From Pseudomonadota bacterium (lineage in GTDB: Bacteria; Pseudomonadota; Alphaproteobacteria; Reyranellales; Reyranellaceae), in the NCBI GenBank assembly GCA_023416135.1, contig JAEZIF010000462.1, positions 1 to 25,713 on the forward strand: a DNA stretch of 25,713 bases, in the 5' to 3' direction. Each line of letters opens with the position of its first letter. The stretch's first letter is position 1. Shown one piece after another: positions 1 to 7,770 of this stretch. The notes under the pieces were generated by a model. That model ran no database searches. It had not been told where the DNA came from and saw nothing but the letters and a program-made list of their open reading frames with translations. Position numbers and translations under genes: made by a program.

Positions 1-90
1 CGTCGACTTCGGAATCCGCAGAGCGATAGGGTCTATGCGATCGATGATCATGCGCTATCGTGCGCCCTCCGGAAGACGAAAGGAATGCCC

Positions 91-279
91 GTGCCTCACT
101 CGATCGACGAAACCGAACTCGCTGCCATCCTGAAGCGCGCCGGGCTCTCCCTGACGCCGGACCAGGTGAAGGGGATCCTGCCGGGCGCCGCGATCTTCCA
201 GCGCCTCATCGAGCGCGTAAACGCGCCGCTTCCGCGCGAGGCCGAGCCCGCTCTTACCTTCGACGTGGAGCAGAAGTGA
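91..279 (+). CDS. AtzG-like small amidase partner (DUF4089 family)
   Basis: This is a protein of about 62 residues, with the N-terminal pattern SIDETELAAILKRAGLSLT followed by a short helical tail. It resembles DUF4089/AtzG, a GatC-like accessory subunit that stabilises AtzE-type amidases. I placed the start at GTG 91 because AAAGGA (79-84) lies 6 bases upstream. The in-frame ATG at 85 touches that site directly and is the alternative (64 residues). Its TGA stop (277-279) overlaps the ATG of the amidase by one base, which suggests translational coupling and a 1:1 complex. The family assignment comes from recognition of size, sequence pattern and gene order, not from a database search. Confidence 0.7.
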   Translation: MPHSIDETELAAILKRAGLSLTPDQVKGILPGAAIFQRLIERVNAPLPREAEPALTFDVEQK

Positions 280-1667
280 TGTCGATCCTGACCATCGCCG
301 AAGCGGCTAAGCTGATTGCGGCGAAGAAGCTGTCACCGGTCGAGCTCGCCAAGACCCATCTCGACCGCATCGGAAGCCTCGATCCGCAGCTCAATGCGTT
401 CCTCATGGTGACGGAGGAGCGGGCGCTGGCCGACGCCAAGGCCGCCGAGACGCGGCAGATGTCGGGTTCGCTGCGCGGCATGCTCGACGGCATTCCGATC
501 GCGCACAAGGACATCTACAACACCGCGGGCATCCGCACGACGGCGCATTCCAAGCTCCTGAAGGACAACGTGCCGACGCGCGACGCGCGCACCGTCGCCA
601 AATGGGCGGAAGCAGGCACGGTGATGCTGGGCAAGCTCGCCACGCACGAGTTCGCCTTCGGCGGACCGTCGTTCGACCTGCCGTGGCCGCCGGCGCGCAA
701 TCCCTGGAACCGCGAGCACTTCACGGCGGGATCGTCCTCGGGCACCGGAGCGGCGGTCGCGGCCGGACTCATCATGGGCGGCACGGGGTCGGATACCGGT
801 GGCTCGATCCGCGGCCCGGCGGCGCTCTGCGGCATCGCCGGCATCAAGCCGACCTATGGCCGGTGCAGCCGCGTGGGCATCCTGCCGCTGGCCTATTCGC
901 TCGACCATGCCGGCCCGATGGCCTGGACGGCGGAGGACTGCGCGCTGCTGCTGCAGGGCATGGCCGGCCATGATCCCGAGGACCCGGCGAGCGCCGACCG
1001 CCCGGTGCCGGACTTCACCGCCGAGCTCGGCAAGGGCGCGAAGGGACTGCGCGTCGGCGTGGTCCGGCACTTCTTCGAGACCGACAATCGCGCGTCGGAC
1101 GCCACGCGCGCCGGCATCGACGGAGCGCTGGATTTCTTCCGCAAGGAGGGGGCCGAGGTCCGCGACATCACCCTGTCGCCGATGGTCGAGTACTTCGCCG
1201 TCGGCTGGCTGCTCATGGTCACCGAAGCCTTCGCCCTGCACGGTCCCTGGCTGCGCGAGCATTTCACGGACTACAGCGAGATGCTGCGCGATCGCGTGGC
1301 GCTGGCGGCGATGCTGACCGGGCCCGATATCGTGCAGGCGACGCGCCGTCGCCGCGTGCTGTGCCGCGAGATGGCCGAGGCGATGGCCGACCTCGACGTC
1401 ATCGTCATGGCGTCGGCGGCGGCCGAGGCGCCGCGTCTCGACAACGTGCCCAAGTGGTCGGGCATCGAGAAACCGTCCTTCACCATGCCGTGCAACGTCA
1501 CGGGCTTCCCGGCCATCAGCATCTGCACAGGCTTCGGCGAGGGCGGCCTGCCGGTGTCCATGCAGCTCGCCGGCAAGCCATTCACCGAGCCGACGCTGTT
1601 CCGGGCCGCCCACGCCTACGAGACGGCGATGCCGTGGCGGGCGAAGCGGCCGGCGATGGCGGCTTAG
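279..1667 (+). CDS. Amidase signature-family amidohydrolase (GatA/AtzE-like)
   Basis: This 462-residue protein belongs to the amidase signature family, cytosolic enzymes that hydrolyse carboxamides. The Ser-cisSer-Lys catalytic triad is visible as Lys77 (PIAHKDIY), Ser152 (TAGSSSGTG) and Ser176 (SDTGGSIRG), with the family's usual 24-residue Ser-Ser spacing. Length is normal. The start ATG overlaps the stop of the upstream AtzG-like gene, and GGAG lies 8 bases before it. The reading frame stays open upstream to position 60, but that stretch is the other frame of the AtzG-like gene and is not real N-terminus. The AtzG-like partner suggests a carboxybiuret-, ureide- or other small-amide hydrolase rather than tRNA amidotransferase GatA, because no gatC or gatB is present. 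The substrate cannot be read from sequence. The last 86 bases overlap the antisense lysR gene. Confidence 0.9.
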   Translation: MSILTIAEAAKLIAAKKLSPVELAKTHLDRIGSLDPQLNAFLMVTEERALADAKAAETRQMSGSLRGMLDGIPIAHKDIYNTAGIRTTAHSKLLKDNVPTRDARTVAKWAEAGTVMLGKLATHEFAFGGPSFDLPWPPARNPWNREHFTAGSSSGTGAAVAAGLIMGGTGSDTGGSIRGPAALCGIAGIKPTYGRCSRVGILPLAYSLDHAGPMAWTAEDCALLLQGMAGHDPEDPASADRPVPDFTAELGKGAKGLRVGVVRHFFETDNRASDATRAGIDGALDFFRKEGAEVRDITLSPMVEYFAVGWLLMVTEAFALHGPWLREHFTDYSEMLRDRVALAAMLTGPDIVQATRRRRVLCREMAEAMADLDVIVMASAAAEAPRLDNVPKWSGIEKPSFTMPCNVTGFPAISICTGFGEGGLPVSMQLAGKPFTEPTLFRAAHAYETAMPWRAKRPAMAA

Positions 1668-2580
1668 TCTTCCGGGCTGCCGGCTTCAGCGGCTTGCTGG
1701 TCAGCAGGGCCAGCAATGCCTTGGCGGCCGGGCTGAGATATCCGTTGCGGCGATGGATGGCGGTGATCGGATTGACAGCCCGCAGCGCCGGCACGTCCAG
1801 GGTCACCAGCAGGCCCTGGCGCAGTTCGTCGTGCACGCTGCTTTCCGGCACCAGCGCCAGGCCGAAGCCCGCCTGGGCGAGGCGCTTCTGCGCGGTCAGG
1901 CTGTCGATCAGGGTGACGTCGGCGTCGTCGAGGCCGGCAAGCACGAGCTGGCGGGCGAGCAGATGGCCGGAGGAGTCGCGCTCGTTGCGCACCGGCGGGA
2001 AGCCGATCCAGCGCTCGCCGCGCAGTGCCTGGACGTTGCCGACGCGTCGCCCGGCCAGCGGATGGCCCGCGGCCGCGACGACCAGCATCGCCTCGGCGCC
2101 GGCAGCATGGATGACGAGATCGGCGCCCTCGGCAAAGAAGTAGCGCAGGCCGAGCGTAACCTCGCCCCGGCGTACCAGGTCCGTCACCTCCGCACTGGAG
2201 GCGGTGCGCAATTCGAGCCGCACGCTGCGTGCCCGCCGACGAAAGCGGCTGAGCGTGTCGACGATGCGGGTGTCGGCGAGCGTGCCGACCAGGGCGAGCG
2301 ACAGGCTGCCCGACAGACCCGACTGCAGCTCGCGCACGGCTTCCTGACCATCCTTCAACGCTGCCAGCGCTGCTTCGGCATGTGGACGGAAAGCGCGGCC
2401 CGCCTCGGTCAGCCGCGCCCGTCCGCGCAGCCGATCGAACAAGGGGGCGCCCAGCTCCTGTTCCAGCAGGCCGAGGCGGCGGCTGATCGCCGGCTGCGAC
2501 CGATGCAGCCGAGCTCCGGCGCGTGTGAAGCCGCCAAGCTCGGCAATGGCGACGAAGGTCTTCAGGCCATCAATGTCCAT
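1582..2580 (-). CDS. LysR-family transcriptional regulator
   Basis: This 332-residue protein has an N-terminal winged helix-turn-helix at about residues 3-62 (FVAIAELGGFTRAGARLH, then SQPAISRRLGLLEQELGAPL), which is the LysR signature. A substrate-binding domain follows at about 90-290. After about residue 291 the chain becomes a low-complexity Pro/Ala/Arg/Ser tail. That tail is encoded opposite the 3' end of the amidase gene and is longer than usual for the family (about 300 residues). The gene is divergent from the broken PEP mutase-family gene, the classic arrangement of a LysR protein with its target. Its real target is therefore more likely that gene than the convergent amidase. The ATG at 2580 matches the usual LysR start just before the first helix. 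Confidence 0.9.
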   Translation of the reverse strand: MDIDGLKTFVAIAELGGFTRAGARLHRSQPAISRRLGLLEQELGAPLFDRLRGRARLTEAGRAFRPHAEAALAALKDGQEAVRELQSGLSGSLSLALVGTLADTRIVDTLSRFRRRARSVRLELRTASSAEVTDLVRRGEVTLGLRYFFAEGADLVIHAAGAEAMLVVAAAGHPLAGRRVGNVQALRGERWIGFPPVRNERDSSGHLLARQLVLAGLDDADVTLIDSLTAQKRLAQAGFGLALVPESSVHDELRQGLLVTLDVPALRAVNPITAIHRRNGYLSPAAKALLALLTSKPLKPAARKTKPPSPAASPATASPSRRRGRPGTASAR

Positions 2581-2671
2581 CGATCCGTTTTCCTGATGCC
2601 GGTGGCAATACTATGCATTCGACAGAAGGATGTCCGACAGCGATCCTCGCTTCGATCGAAGGAGAAAGCAC

Positions 2672-3493
2672 ATGCGCACCCTGGCAGAAAAGACAGCGGC
2701 TTTCCGGGCATTGCATCAGCGGCCGGGCTGCTTCCTCATCCCTAACCCGTGGGATGCGGGAACGGCCAAGATCCTGGCTGGGTTGGGCTACGAGGCGCTG
2801 GCGACCACCAGCCTCGGCGTGGCCAACAATCTCGGGCGCGCCGGCGTGACGCGCGAGCAGGTGCTCGCCAACGCCCGCGAGATCGTGCAGGCAACCGACC
2901 TGCCGGTGAACGCCGACCTCGAGAACTGCTTCGCCCACGAACCGGCTGCCGCGGCCGAGACGATCCGCCTGGCGGCTTAAGCCGGGCTAGCCGGCGGCTC
3001 CATCGAGGACTACTCAGGCGACAAAGGAACGCCGATCTACGACTTCGACCTGGCCGTGGAGCGCGTGCGCGCCGCCGTCGCCGTGGCCAAGAGCCTGCCG
3101 GTGGCTTTCGTGCTGACGGCACGGGCAGAGAACCTGATACGCGGCCGCAACGACATGGCCGACACCATCCACCGCCTGAAGGCGTATTCGGCGGCGGGGG
3201 CCGAGGTCCTCTATGCGCCGGGCCTCAAGACCGCGGCCGAGATCCGCGCCGTAGTCGAGGCGGTCGACCGGCCGCTCAACGTGGTGACCGGCTGCCTGGA
3301 GGCCGGCATCACCGTGGCCGAAGTGGCGGCGGCCGGGGCCAAGCGCATCAGCGTCGGCGGCGCCCTCAACCGCCTGGCGCTCGCCGCCTTCGTCGGCGGT
3401 GCGCGGACGATGAAGGAGGAGGGCTCGTTCGCCTGGATGCAGCGTATAGCCGACATGGGCCCGCTGCGCAAAATGTTCGCGGCGGCTGACTAG
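2672..3493 (+). pseudogene. Isocitrate lyase/PEP mutase-family gene with an in-frame TAA
   Basis: Read through one stop, this encodes a 273-codon (alpha/beta)8-barrel protein of the PEP mutase/isocitrate lyase superfamily, whose members make or break C-C or C-P bonds next to a carboxylate. The start has AAGGAG 7 bases upstream. Family landmarks are PNPWDAGTA near the N-terminus, NADLEN at the Mg-binding position, and GGSIEDY after the break. TAA at 2978-2980 interrupts ETIRLAA/AGLAGGSIEDY, exactly where relatives carry Glu, so one G-to-T change (GAA to TAA) explains it. The frame is otherwise undamaged on both sides. The two halves would be about 102 and 170 residues, and neither makes a complete barrel. 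It is either a recent pseudogene or a base-call error. The LysR gene is divergent, with 91 bases between them. Confidence 0.85.
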
Positions 3494-3527
3494 CGCCACG
3501 AACCGCTCTAGGCTGTACGGGGCCTGG

Positions 3528-4295
3528 ATGGATCGGCAAATGACCCGTGTGACGAAAGTAGTAGTTGCGCTGCTGAGCTTGGCGGTGGCGCTTTCGCCTC
3601 CGTCGGCGCGAGCGGCCGAGCCCGTCGACCTGCTGCTGGTCCTCGCGGCCGACGTTTCGCGCAGCGTGACCGAGCCCAAGTTCAAGCTGCAGCGCGAAGG
3701 CGCCGCCGCCGCCATCACCCATCCCGAAGTGGTGGCGGCCATCACTTCGGGGCCGAACCGGCGCATCGCCATATGCTTGCTCGAGTGGGCAACGGCGGGC
3801 CAGCAGGCCGTCGTGATAGACTGGACCGTGATCGGGGACGGCGAAGCGGCGCGCAGCTTCGGCGGCAAGCTGGTCGAGATGCCGAGATCCTTCTCCGGCA
3901 GCACCTCGATCAGCAACGCCATCGACTTCTCCGTGCAGCAGATCGAGCGCGCGCCCTTCAAAGCGGAGCGGCGCGTCATCGACATCTCGGGCGACGGCAA
4001 CAACAATTCCGGCCGCTCGGTAACCGATGCGCGCGACGACGCGCTCGCCAAGGGCATCACCATCAACGGCCTCGTGATCCTCACGCCGCTTTCCGAGTCC
4101 TTCCGCCCTGAGCACACCCATCCCCTGGGCGGCCTGGAGAAGTATTTCCAGGACAACGTCATCGGCGGCTTTGGCGCCTTCACCGTCGTGGCCGAAAGCC
4201 ACGAATCGTTCGGCCGGGCACTGACCAAGAAGCTGATCGCCGAGATCGCCGGGCTGCCGCAGCCGCAGCTCGCAGAAGGACCGAACGCCGAATAG
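3528..4295 (+). CDS. Secreted DUF1194 von Willebrand factor A-like protein
   Basis: This 255-residue protein has an N-terminal signal peptide: TRVTK, then a hydrophobic core VVVALLSLAVALS, with likely cleavage after SARA at about residue 29. The mature part starts as a von Willebrand A fold, EPVDLLLVLAADVSRS, with a MIDAS-type Asp42-x-Ser44-x-Ser46. RRVIDISGDGNNNSGRSV and the C-terminal GGFGAFTVVAESHESFGRAL are typical of DUF1194. Members are predicted periplasmic metal-dependent adhesion or scaffold proteins of unknown function. ATG 3528 is used; ATG 3540 is possible, and neither has a strong ribosome site. It stands alone, ending 2 bases from the stop of the convergent oxygenase gene. Confidence 0.85.
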   Translation: MDRQMTRVTKVVVALLSLAVALSPPSARAAEPVDLLLVLAADVSRSVTEPKFKLQREGAAAAITHPEVVAAITSGPNRRIAICLLEWATAGQQAVVIDWTVIGDGEAARSFGGKLVEMPRSFSGSTSISNAIDFSVQQIERAPFKAERRVIDISGDGNNNSGRSVTDARDDALAKGITINGLVILTPLSESFRPEHTHPLGGLEKYFQDNVIGGFGAFTVVAESHESFGRALTKKLIAEIAGLPQPQLAEGPNAE

Positions 4296-4305
4296 CCTTA
4301 TTCGG
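4288..4305. terminator. Small palindrome across two convergent stop codons
   Basis: CCGAATA (4288-4294) and TATTCGG (4299-4305) form a perfect 7-bp stem with the 4-base loop GCCT. The hairpin contains the TAG of the DUF1194 gene (4293-4295) and the antisense TAA of the Rieske gene (4298-4300). It could act as a short bidirectional terminator, but there is no T-tract and the stem is AT-rich, so a weak effect or coincidence is possible. Confidence 0.35.
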
Positions 4306-5335
4306 TCGCCCGTCGCACCGAATGTCCCGTCTGTTCGGTCTCACCATGGGCGGCGAAGAGGTCGAGCAGCATGCGACGCATCAGTATTCCCGGCTGGTCG
4401 GACGGCATATGGCGCTCGATGCCCGAATGCACCGCGAGCGGGACGTCGAAATCGGTGCCTTCGAGGACCGCGCGGTCCTCGGCCGTCACGCGACGGTCGA
4501 AGGCGATGATGCCGGCGGCCGGCGCCTCGGCCTCGCCGTCGTTGCGGAAGCAGAACTGCACGATCTGCGACTGCCCGTCGCTAATCGGTGTCGCCGCAGT
4601 GATGATGATGTGGTCGAGCCCGCTCGGGTAGCGGATGTGCAGCCGACGCAGGAAGGGCATGTACCAGTGCGCCGTCATGTGGCGGATGGTGAACGCTGAA
4701 TCGTCGCGCAGGTTCTGCTTCTGCTGCTCGTTGTTGAACACCGGCACGTCGGAGCGGGCGACGAAGCCGTAGTCCAGGCGGTCGATGACGGGCTCGGGCG
4801 GATCGGGGTTGTTGATGTCGCCGAACGTGTTGCGATGCACGAAATGGATGTGTGCGTTGTCGAAGCTGTTCTCCATCAGCCTGAGCCCCGCGCAGTTCCA
4901 CGCCTCGTAGAACTGGTCGATGCGGCGGTACCCCGGGTCGGTCTCCTCCGGCCAGTCGGGGATCGGCGCCAGCGGCTCGTCGAGCGCCACCCAGACGATG
5001 CCGTAGCGCTCTGTGCAGCGGAACGACTCGACGGCGATGTTCCTGCCCGGATCGCCGTTGGGCCGCTGCGGGATGCGCACGCACCTGCCGTCGGCGGCAT
5101 AGGTCCAGCCGTGATAGGGGCAGACGATGTTGCCGGCGTCGAGCCAGCCCTGGCTCAGCCGGGCGGTGCGATGGCAGCAGCGGTCGATCAGCGCCGACGC
5201 ATGGCCGCTGCCGTCGCGGAACAGAACGATGTCGGTGGCGAGCAATGTGAAGGAAAACGGCGTGTCGGTCAGCCGGCCCGACGGGACGATCGGGTACCAG
5301 AAGCGACGCAGGATCTTCTGCTGGGTCACGAGCAT
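4298..5335 (-). CDS. Rieske non-heme iron oxygenase, alpha subunit-like
   Basis: This 345-residue protein is an aromatic ring-hydroxylating or demethylating oxygenase. The N-terminal Rieske [2Fe-2S] domain shows Cys53-x-His55 (DRCCHRTARL) and Cys72-x2-His75 (CPYHGWTY). The C-terminal catalytic domain carries MENSFDNAHIHFVHR, whose His162 and His167 match the mononuclear iron ligands. The length fits the group of single-component-type oxygenases (VanA- or phthalate oxygenase-like) that borrow electrons from a separate reductase; none is in the window. I chose ATG 5335 because GGAG lies 6 bases upstream. A TTG at 5365 would add 10 residues. It is divergent from the LLM flavin monooxygenase at 5446, so the two may share a control region and a catabolic substrate. 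Confidence 0.88.
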   Translation of the reverse strand: MLVTQQKILRRFWYPIVPSGRLTDTPFSFTLLATDIVLFRDGSGHASALIDRCCHRTARLSQGWLDAGNIVCPYHGWTYAADGRCVRIPQRPNGDPGRNIAVESFRCTERYGIVWVALDEPLAPIPDWPEETDPGYRRIDQFYEAWNCAGLRLMENSFDNAHIHFVHRNTFGDINNPDPPEPVIDRLDYGFVARSDVPVFNNEQQKQNLRDDSAFTIRHMTAHWYMPFLRRLHIRYPSGLDHIIITAATPISDGQSQIVQFCFRNDGEAEAPAAGIIAFDRRVTAEDRAVLEGTDFDVPLAVHSGIERHMPSDQPGILMRRMLLDLFAAHGETEQTGHSVRRATE

Positions 5336-5445
5336 GCGAAACTCCGAGGCCCAGTCATGCCCCAAGTTTGCCCGCCCTGCCAGAGGGCGAAGTCTCTGCT
5401 TGATTCTTGCATGGGAACCGGCAGCAATAGCGTGAGGTTCGACGC

Positions 5446-6750
5446 ATGAAGAAGCCGTTCCATCTCGCCTGGTTCCTGTCGCAGGGCTATGGTCCCAAGA
5501 GCTGGCGCAGCGACTTTCCCGGCAGCGACGTCAGTCGCTGGATGATGCCGGACATCTTCGTCGACCTGGCCAAGGGCATGGACCGGGCCTGCTTCGACTA
5601 CATGATCATCGAGGATTCCTCGAACGTGCCCTACACCTACCAGGGCTCCCACAATTCCTATCTCCAGTACGCCGCAAGTGCGCCCAAGCTCGATCCGGCG
5701 GTCCTGGTGCCGTATCTCGCAATGGCGACCAAGACCGTCGGGCTCGTGCCTACGCTTTCGGTCTCGGAGTATCCGCCTTACCTGCTGGCCCGCCTGGTCA
5801 ACTCGCTCGACCACACGACCGAGGGACGCATCGGCTGGAACTGCGTCACGGGCAGCAACGACGGCGCGGCGCAGAATTACGGTCATGAGAAGCATCGTCC
5901 GCACGACGAACGCTACGACGTGGCCGACGAGTTTGCCGAAGTGGTGACCAAGCTCTGGGAAGCCTGGGAGCCCGACGCGGTCGTGCTCGACCGCGAGAAG
6001 CCGATGTTCGCCGACGGCTCGAAAGTCCATGCCATCAACCACGAGGGCAAGTACTTCAAATGCCGTGGGCCGATCAACGCGCCGCGTTCGCCGCAGGGCC
6101 GGGTGCCGATCTGCCAGGCCGGCGGCTCGCCGCGCGGCCAGCAGTTCGCCTCGCGCTGGGCCGACACCATCATCACCGAAGGCGGCGGCAGCATCGAGAG
6201 CATGAAGGCCTATCGCGACAAGGTGCGCCAGCAGGCCGCCGAGTACGGCCGCAATCCCGACGACATCAAGGTGCTGTTCCTCGCCCATCCGATCGTCGAT
6301 GTCAGCATGGAGGCGGCGCGCGACCGCAGCCGCATGGAGGCCGCCGAGGCCGAGAAGCACCTCGACCTGCACCTGTCGGGCATGTCACGGCTCACCGGCA
6401 TCGATTTCTCCAAGTTCGACCTCGACGAGCCGCTGCCGGCGCACCTCACGACCAACGGCCATCAATCGTCGCTCGCCAAGTGGATCGGCAAGACGCCGCG
6501 CTCGATCCTGCAGAGCTATTCGCGCAAGGGCGGCATCGACTTCACCGGCACGCCCGACCATGTCGCCGGCCTGATGGCGGAGATCATGCAGGAGGTGGGC
6601 GGCGACGGCTTCCTGATCTTCAACAGCTACTTCGACCGACGCTACATCATCGAGGTGTGCGACGGTCTGGTGCCCGAGCTGCAGCGACGCGGCGTGACGC
6701 GCAAGCAATATGCGCATAAGCACCTGCGGGACAATCTGCTGGAGTTTTGA
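5446..6750 (+). CDS. LLM-class flavin-dependent monooxygenase (NtaA/SnaA/DszA family)
   Basis: This 434-residue protein belongs to the bacterial luciferase-like (LLM) family, NtaA/SnaA/DszA branch. These are FMNH2-dependent monooxygenases acting on nitrilotriacetate, dibenzothiophene sulfone and similar compounds. Recognisable family segments are the N-terminal FHLAWFL, then SVSEYPPYLLARLVNSLDH, then EGRIGWNCVTGSNDGAAQNYG at about residues 125-145, and later QAGGSPRGQQFASRWAD at about 223-240. Length is typical. Such enzymes need a separate NAD(P)H:flavin reductase, which is not in the window. ATG 5446 is preceded by only a weak GAGG. The Rieske oxygenase is divergent across 110 bases. The substrate is unknown. 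Confidence 0.9.
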   Translation: MKKPFHLAWFLSQGYGPKSWRSDFPGSDVSRWMMPDIFVDLAKGMDRACFDYMIIEDSSNVPYTYQGSHNSYLQYAASAPKLDPAVLVPYLAMATKTVGLVPTLSVSEYPPYLLARLVNSLDHTTEGRIGWNCVTGSNDGAAQNYGHEKHRPHDERYDVADEFAEVVTKLWEAWEPDAVVLDREKPMFADGSKVHAINHEGKYFKCRGPINAPRSPQGRVPICQAGGSPRGQQFASRWADTIITEGGGSIESMKAYRDKVRQQAAEYGRNPDDIKVLFLAHPIVDVSMEAARDRSRMEAAEAEKHLDLHLSGMSRLTGIDFSKFDLDEPLPAHLTTNGHQSSLAKWIGKTPRSILQSYSRKGGIDFTGTPDHVAGLMAEIMQEVGGDGFLIFNSYFDRRYIIEVCDGLVPELQRRGVTRKQYAHKHLRDNLLEF

Positions 6751-6774
6751 GGAAGATAGGAGTCCCTGGTTACG

Positions 6775-7739
6775 CTATTCGATCTTCACGCCAGCATCCT
6801 GGACGATCTTCTTCCACTTGACGTTCTCGAGGGCAATGTAGGCCTCGAACTCCTGGCGCGATTCCTTGGCTGGCACGAAGGAAAGGCTCTTGAGCCTCTC
6901 CAGCACCTCGGGCTCCTTGAGGATCTTCATGACTTCGGCGCTGATCCTGTCGAGGACGGGATCGGGCGTGCGTGCCGGCGCCGATAACCCGATCCAGCCA
7001 ACGGCGACGACACCCTGGATGCCCTGTTCGGCCACGGTCGGAAGGTCGGGCAGGAAGGGAGAACGCCGCTGGTCGGCGATGCCGATCGCCTTCACCTTGC
7101 CGGTGTTGATCGGCCCGGGGCGTCGGGCACGGCGTCGGACATCACCTGGATATCGCCTGCCTGCAGCGTCATCAGCGCATCGGCGTTGCCCTTGAACGGC
7201 ACGTGCGTCAGTTTGATGCCGGCCGCGCTCTTCAGCATCTCGACGGCCAGGTGACTCGCCGAGCCGTTGCCCGACGAGCCGTAGTTCAGGTCGGCGCCAG
7301 CCTTCGCCTTGGCGACGAGATCCGACACCGAGGTGATGCCGCTCCTGAGGCTCGCCATCAGCACCTGTGGCGTCAGCCCGATATTGGCGATCGGGGCAAA
7401 GTCCTTTTGCGTGTCATAGGGCAGCTTGGGATAGATCGCGGGCGCGATGCCGTGCGTCGAGATCGTCACCATCAGCAGCGTGTAACCATCGGGCGCCGCC
7501 TTGGCGACGACATCGGCGCCGATGCTGCCACCCGCGCCCGGCCGGTTCTCGGCCACGACCTGCTGGCCCAGCGCCCTGGTGAGCTGGTCGGCCATCACGC
7601 GCGCCAGGATGTCGGTCGACTGGCCGGGCGGGAAGGGCACGACGATCCTGATGGGCTTGGTGGGCCAGGCCTGGGCAAAGGCGCCCGGCGCGATGGCCGC
7701 CGTGATGCCGAACGCGCAAAGAAGACGTCGACGAAGCAT
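6775..7739 (-). pseudogene. Frameshifted Bug/TctC-type solute receptor
   Basis: This is a periplasmic solute-binding receptor of the Bug family (TctC-like), which binds carboxylates. The 5' part reads MLRRRLLCAFGITAAIAPG...FAQA (signal peptide), then PTKPIRIVVPFPPGQSTDILAR and AENRPGAGGSIGADVVAKA, both Bug hallmarks. The frame breaks after SDAVPDA and meets TGA at 7092-7094. The rest of the domain (GKVKAIGIADQRRSPFLPDLPTV...) continues in another frame from about 7110 to the stop at 6775. Restoring one base within 7111-7118, a GC run, gives a continuous protein of about 321 residues with normal Bug length. It is therefore a one-base deletion or a sequencing error. It lies 31 bases downstream of trpG on the same strand. 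Confidence 0.85.
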
Positions 7740-7770
7740 GTGTGTCGCCCCGAGCGAAGCGGGCTCGTGG

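Noticed and set aside
1..84. Tail of an upstream gene at the left edge
   Set aside because: One frame ends at TAG 25-27, but fewer than ten codons are visible, which is too little to call. A weak CGATAG/CTATCG inverted repeat (25-30, 54-59) is also too short to assign a role.
2609..2614. TACTAT as the -10 box of the PEP mutase-family gene
   Set aside because: No acceptable -35 hexamer lies 16-18 bases upstream, so it cannot be told from chance in the lysR intergenic space.
2978..2980. Programmed recoding or an unusual amino acid at the TAA
   Set aside because: TAA is not a selenocysteine (TGA) or pyrrolysine (TAG) codon, and no stimulatory structure is evident. A plain point mutation or read error is simpler.
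7743..7769. CCCCGAGCGAAGCGGGCTCG as a third copy of the REP-like element
   Set aside because: It has a short GAGC/GCTC symmetry between trpG and the receptor gene, but it lacks the GCGTAGCGA core and a second long arm, so similarity to the element at 15072 is too weak.
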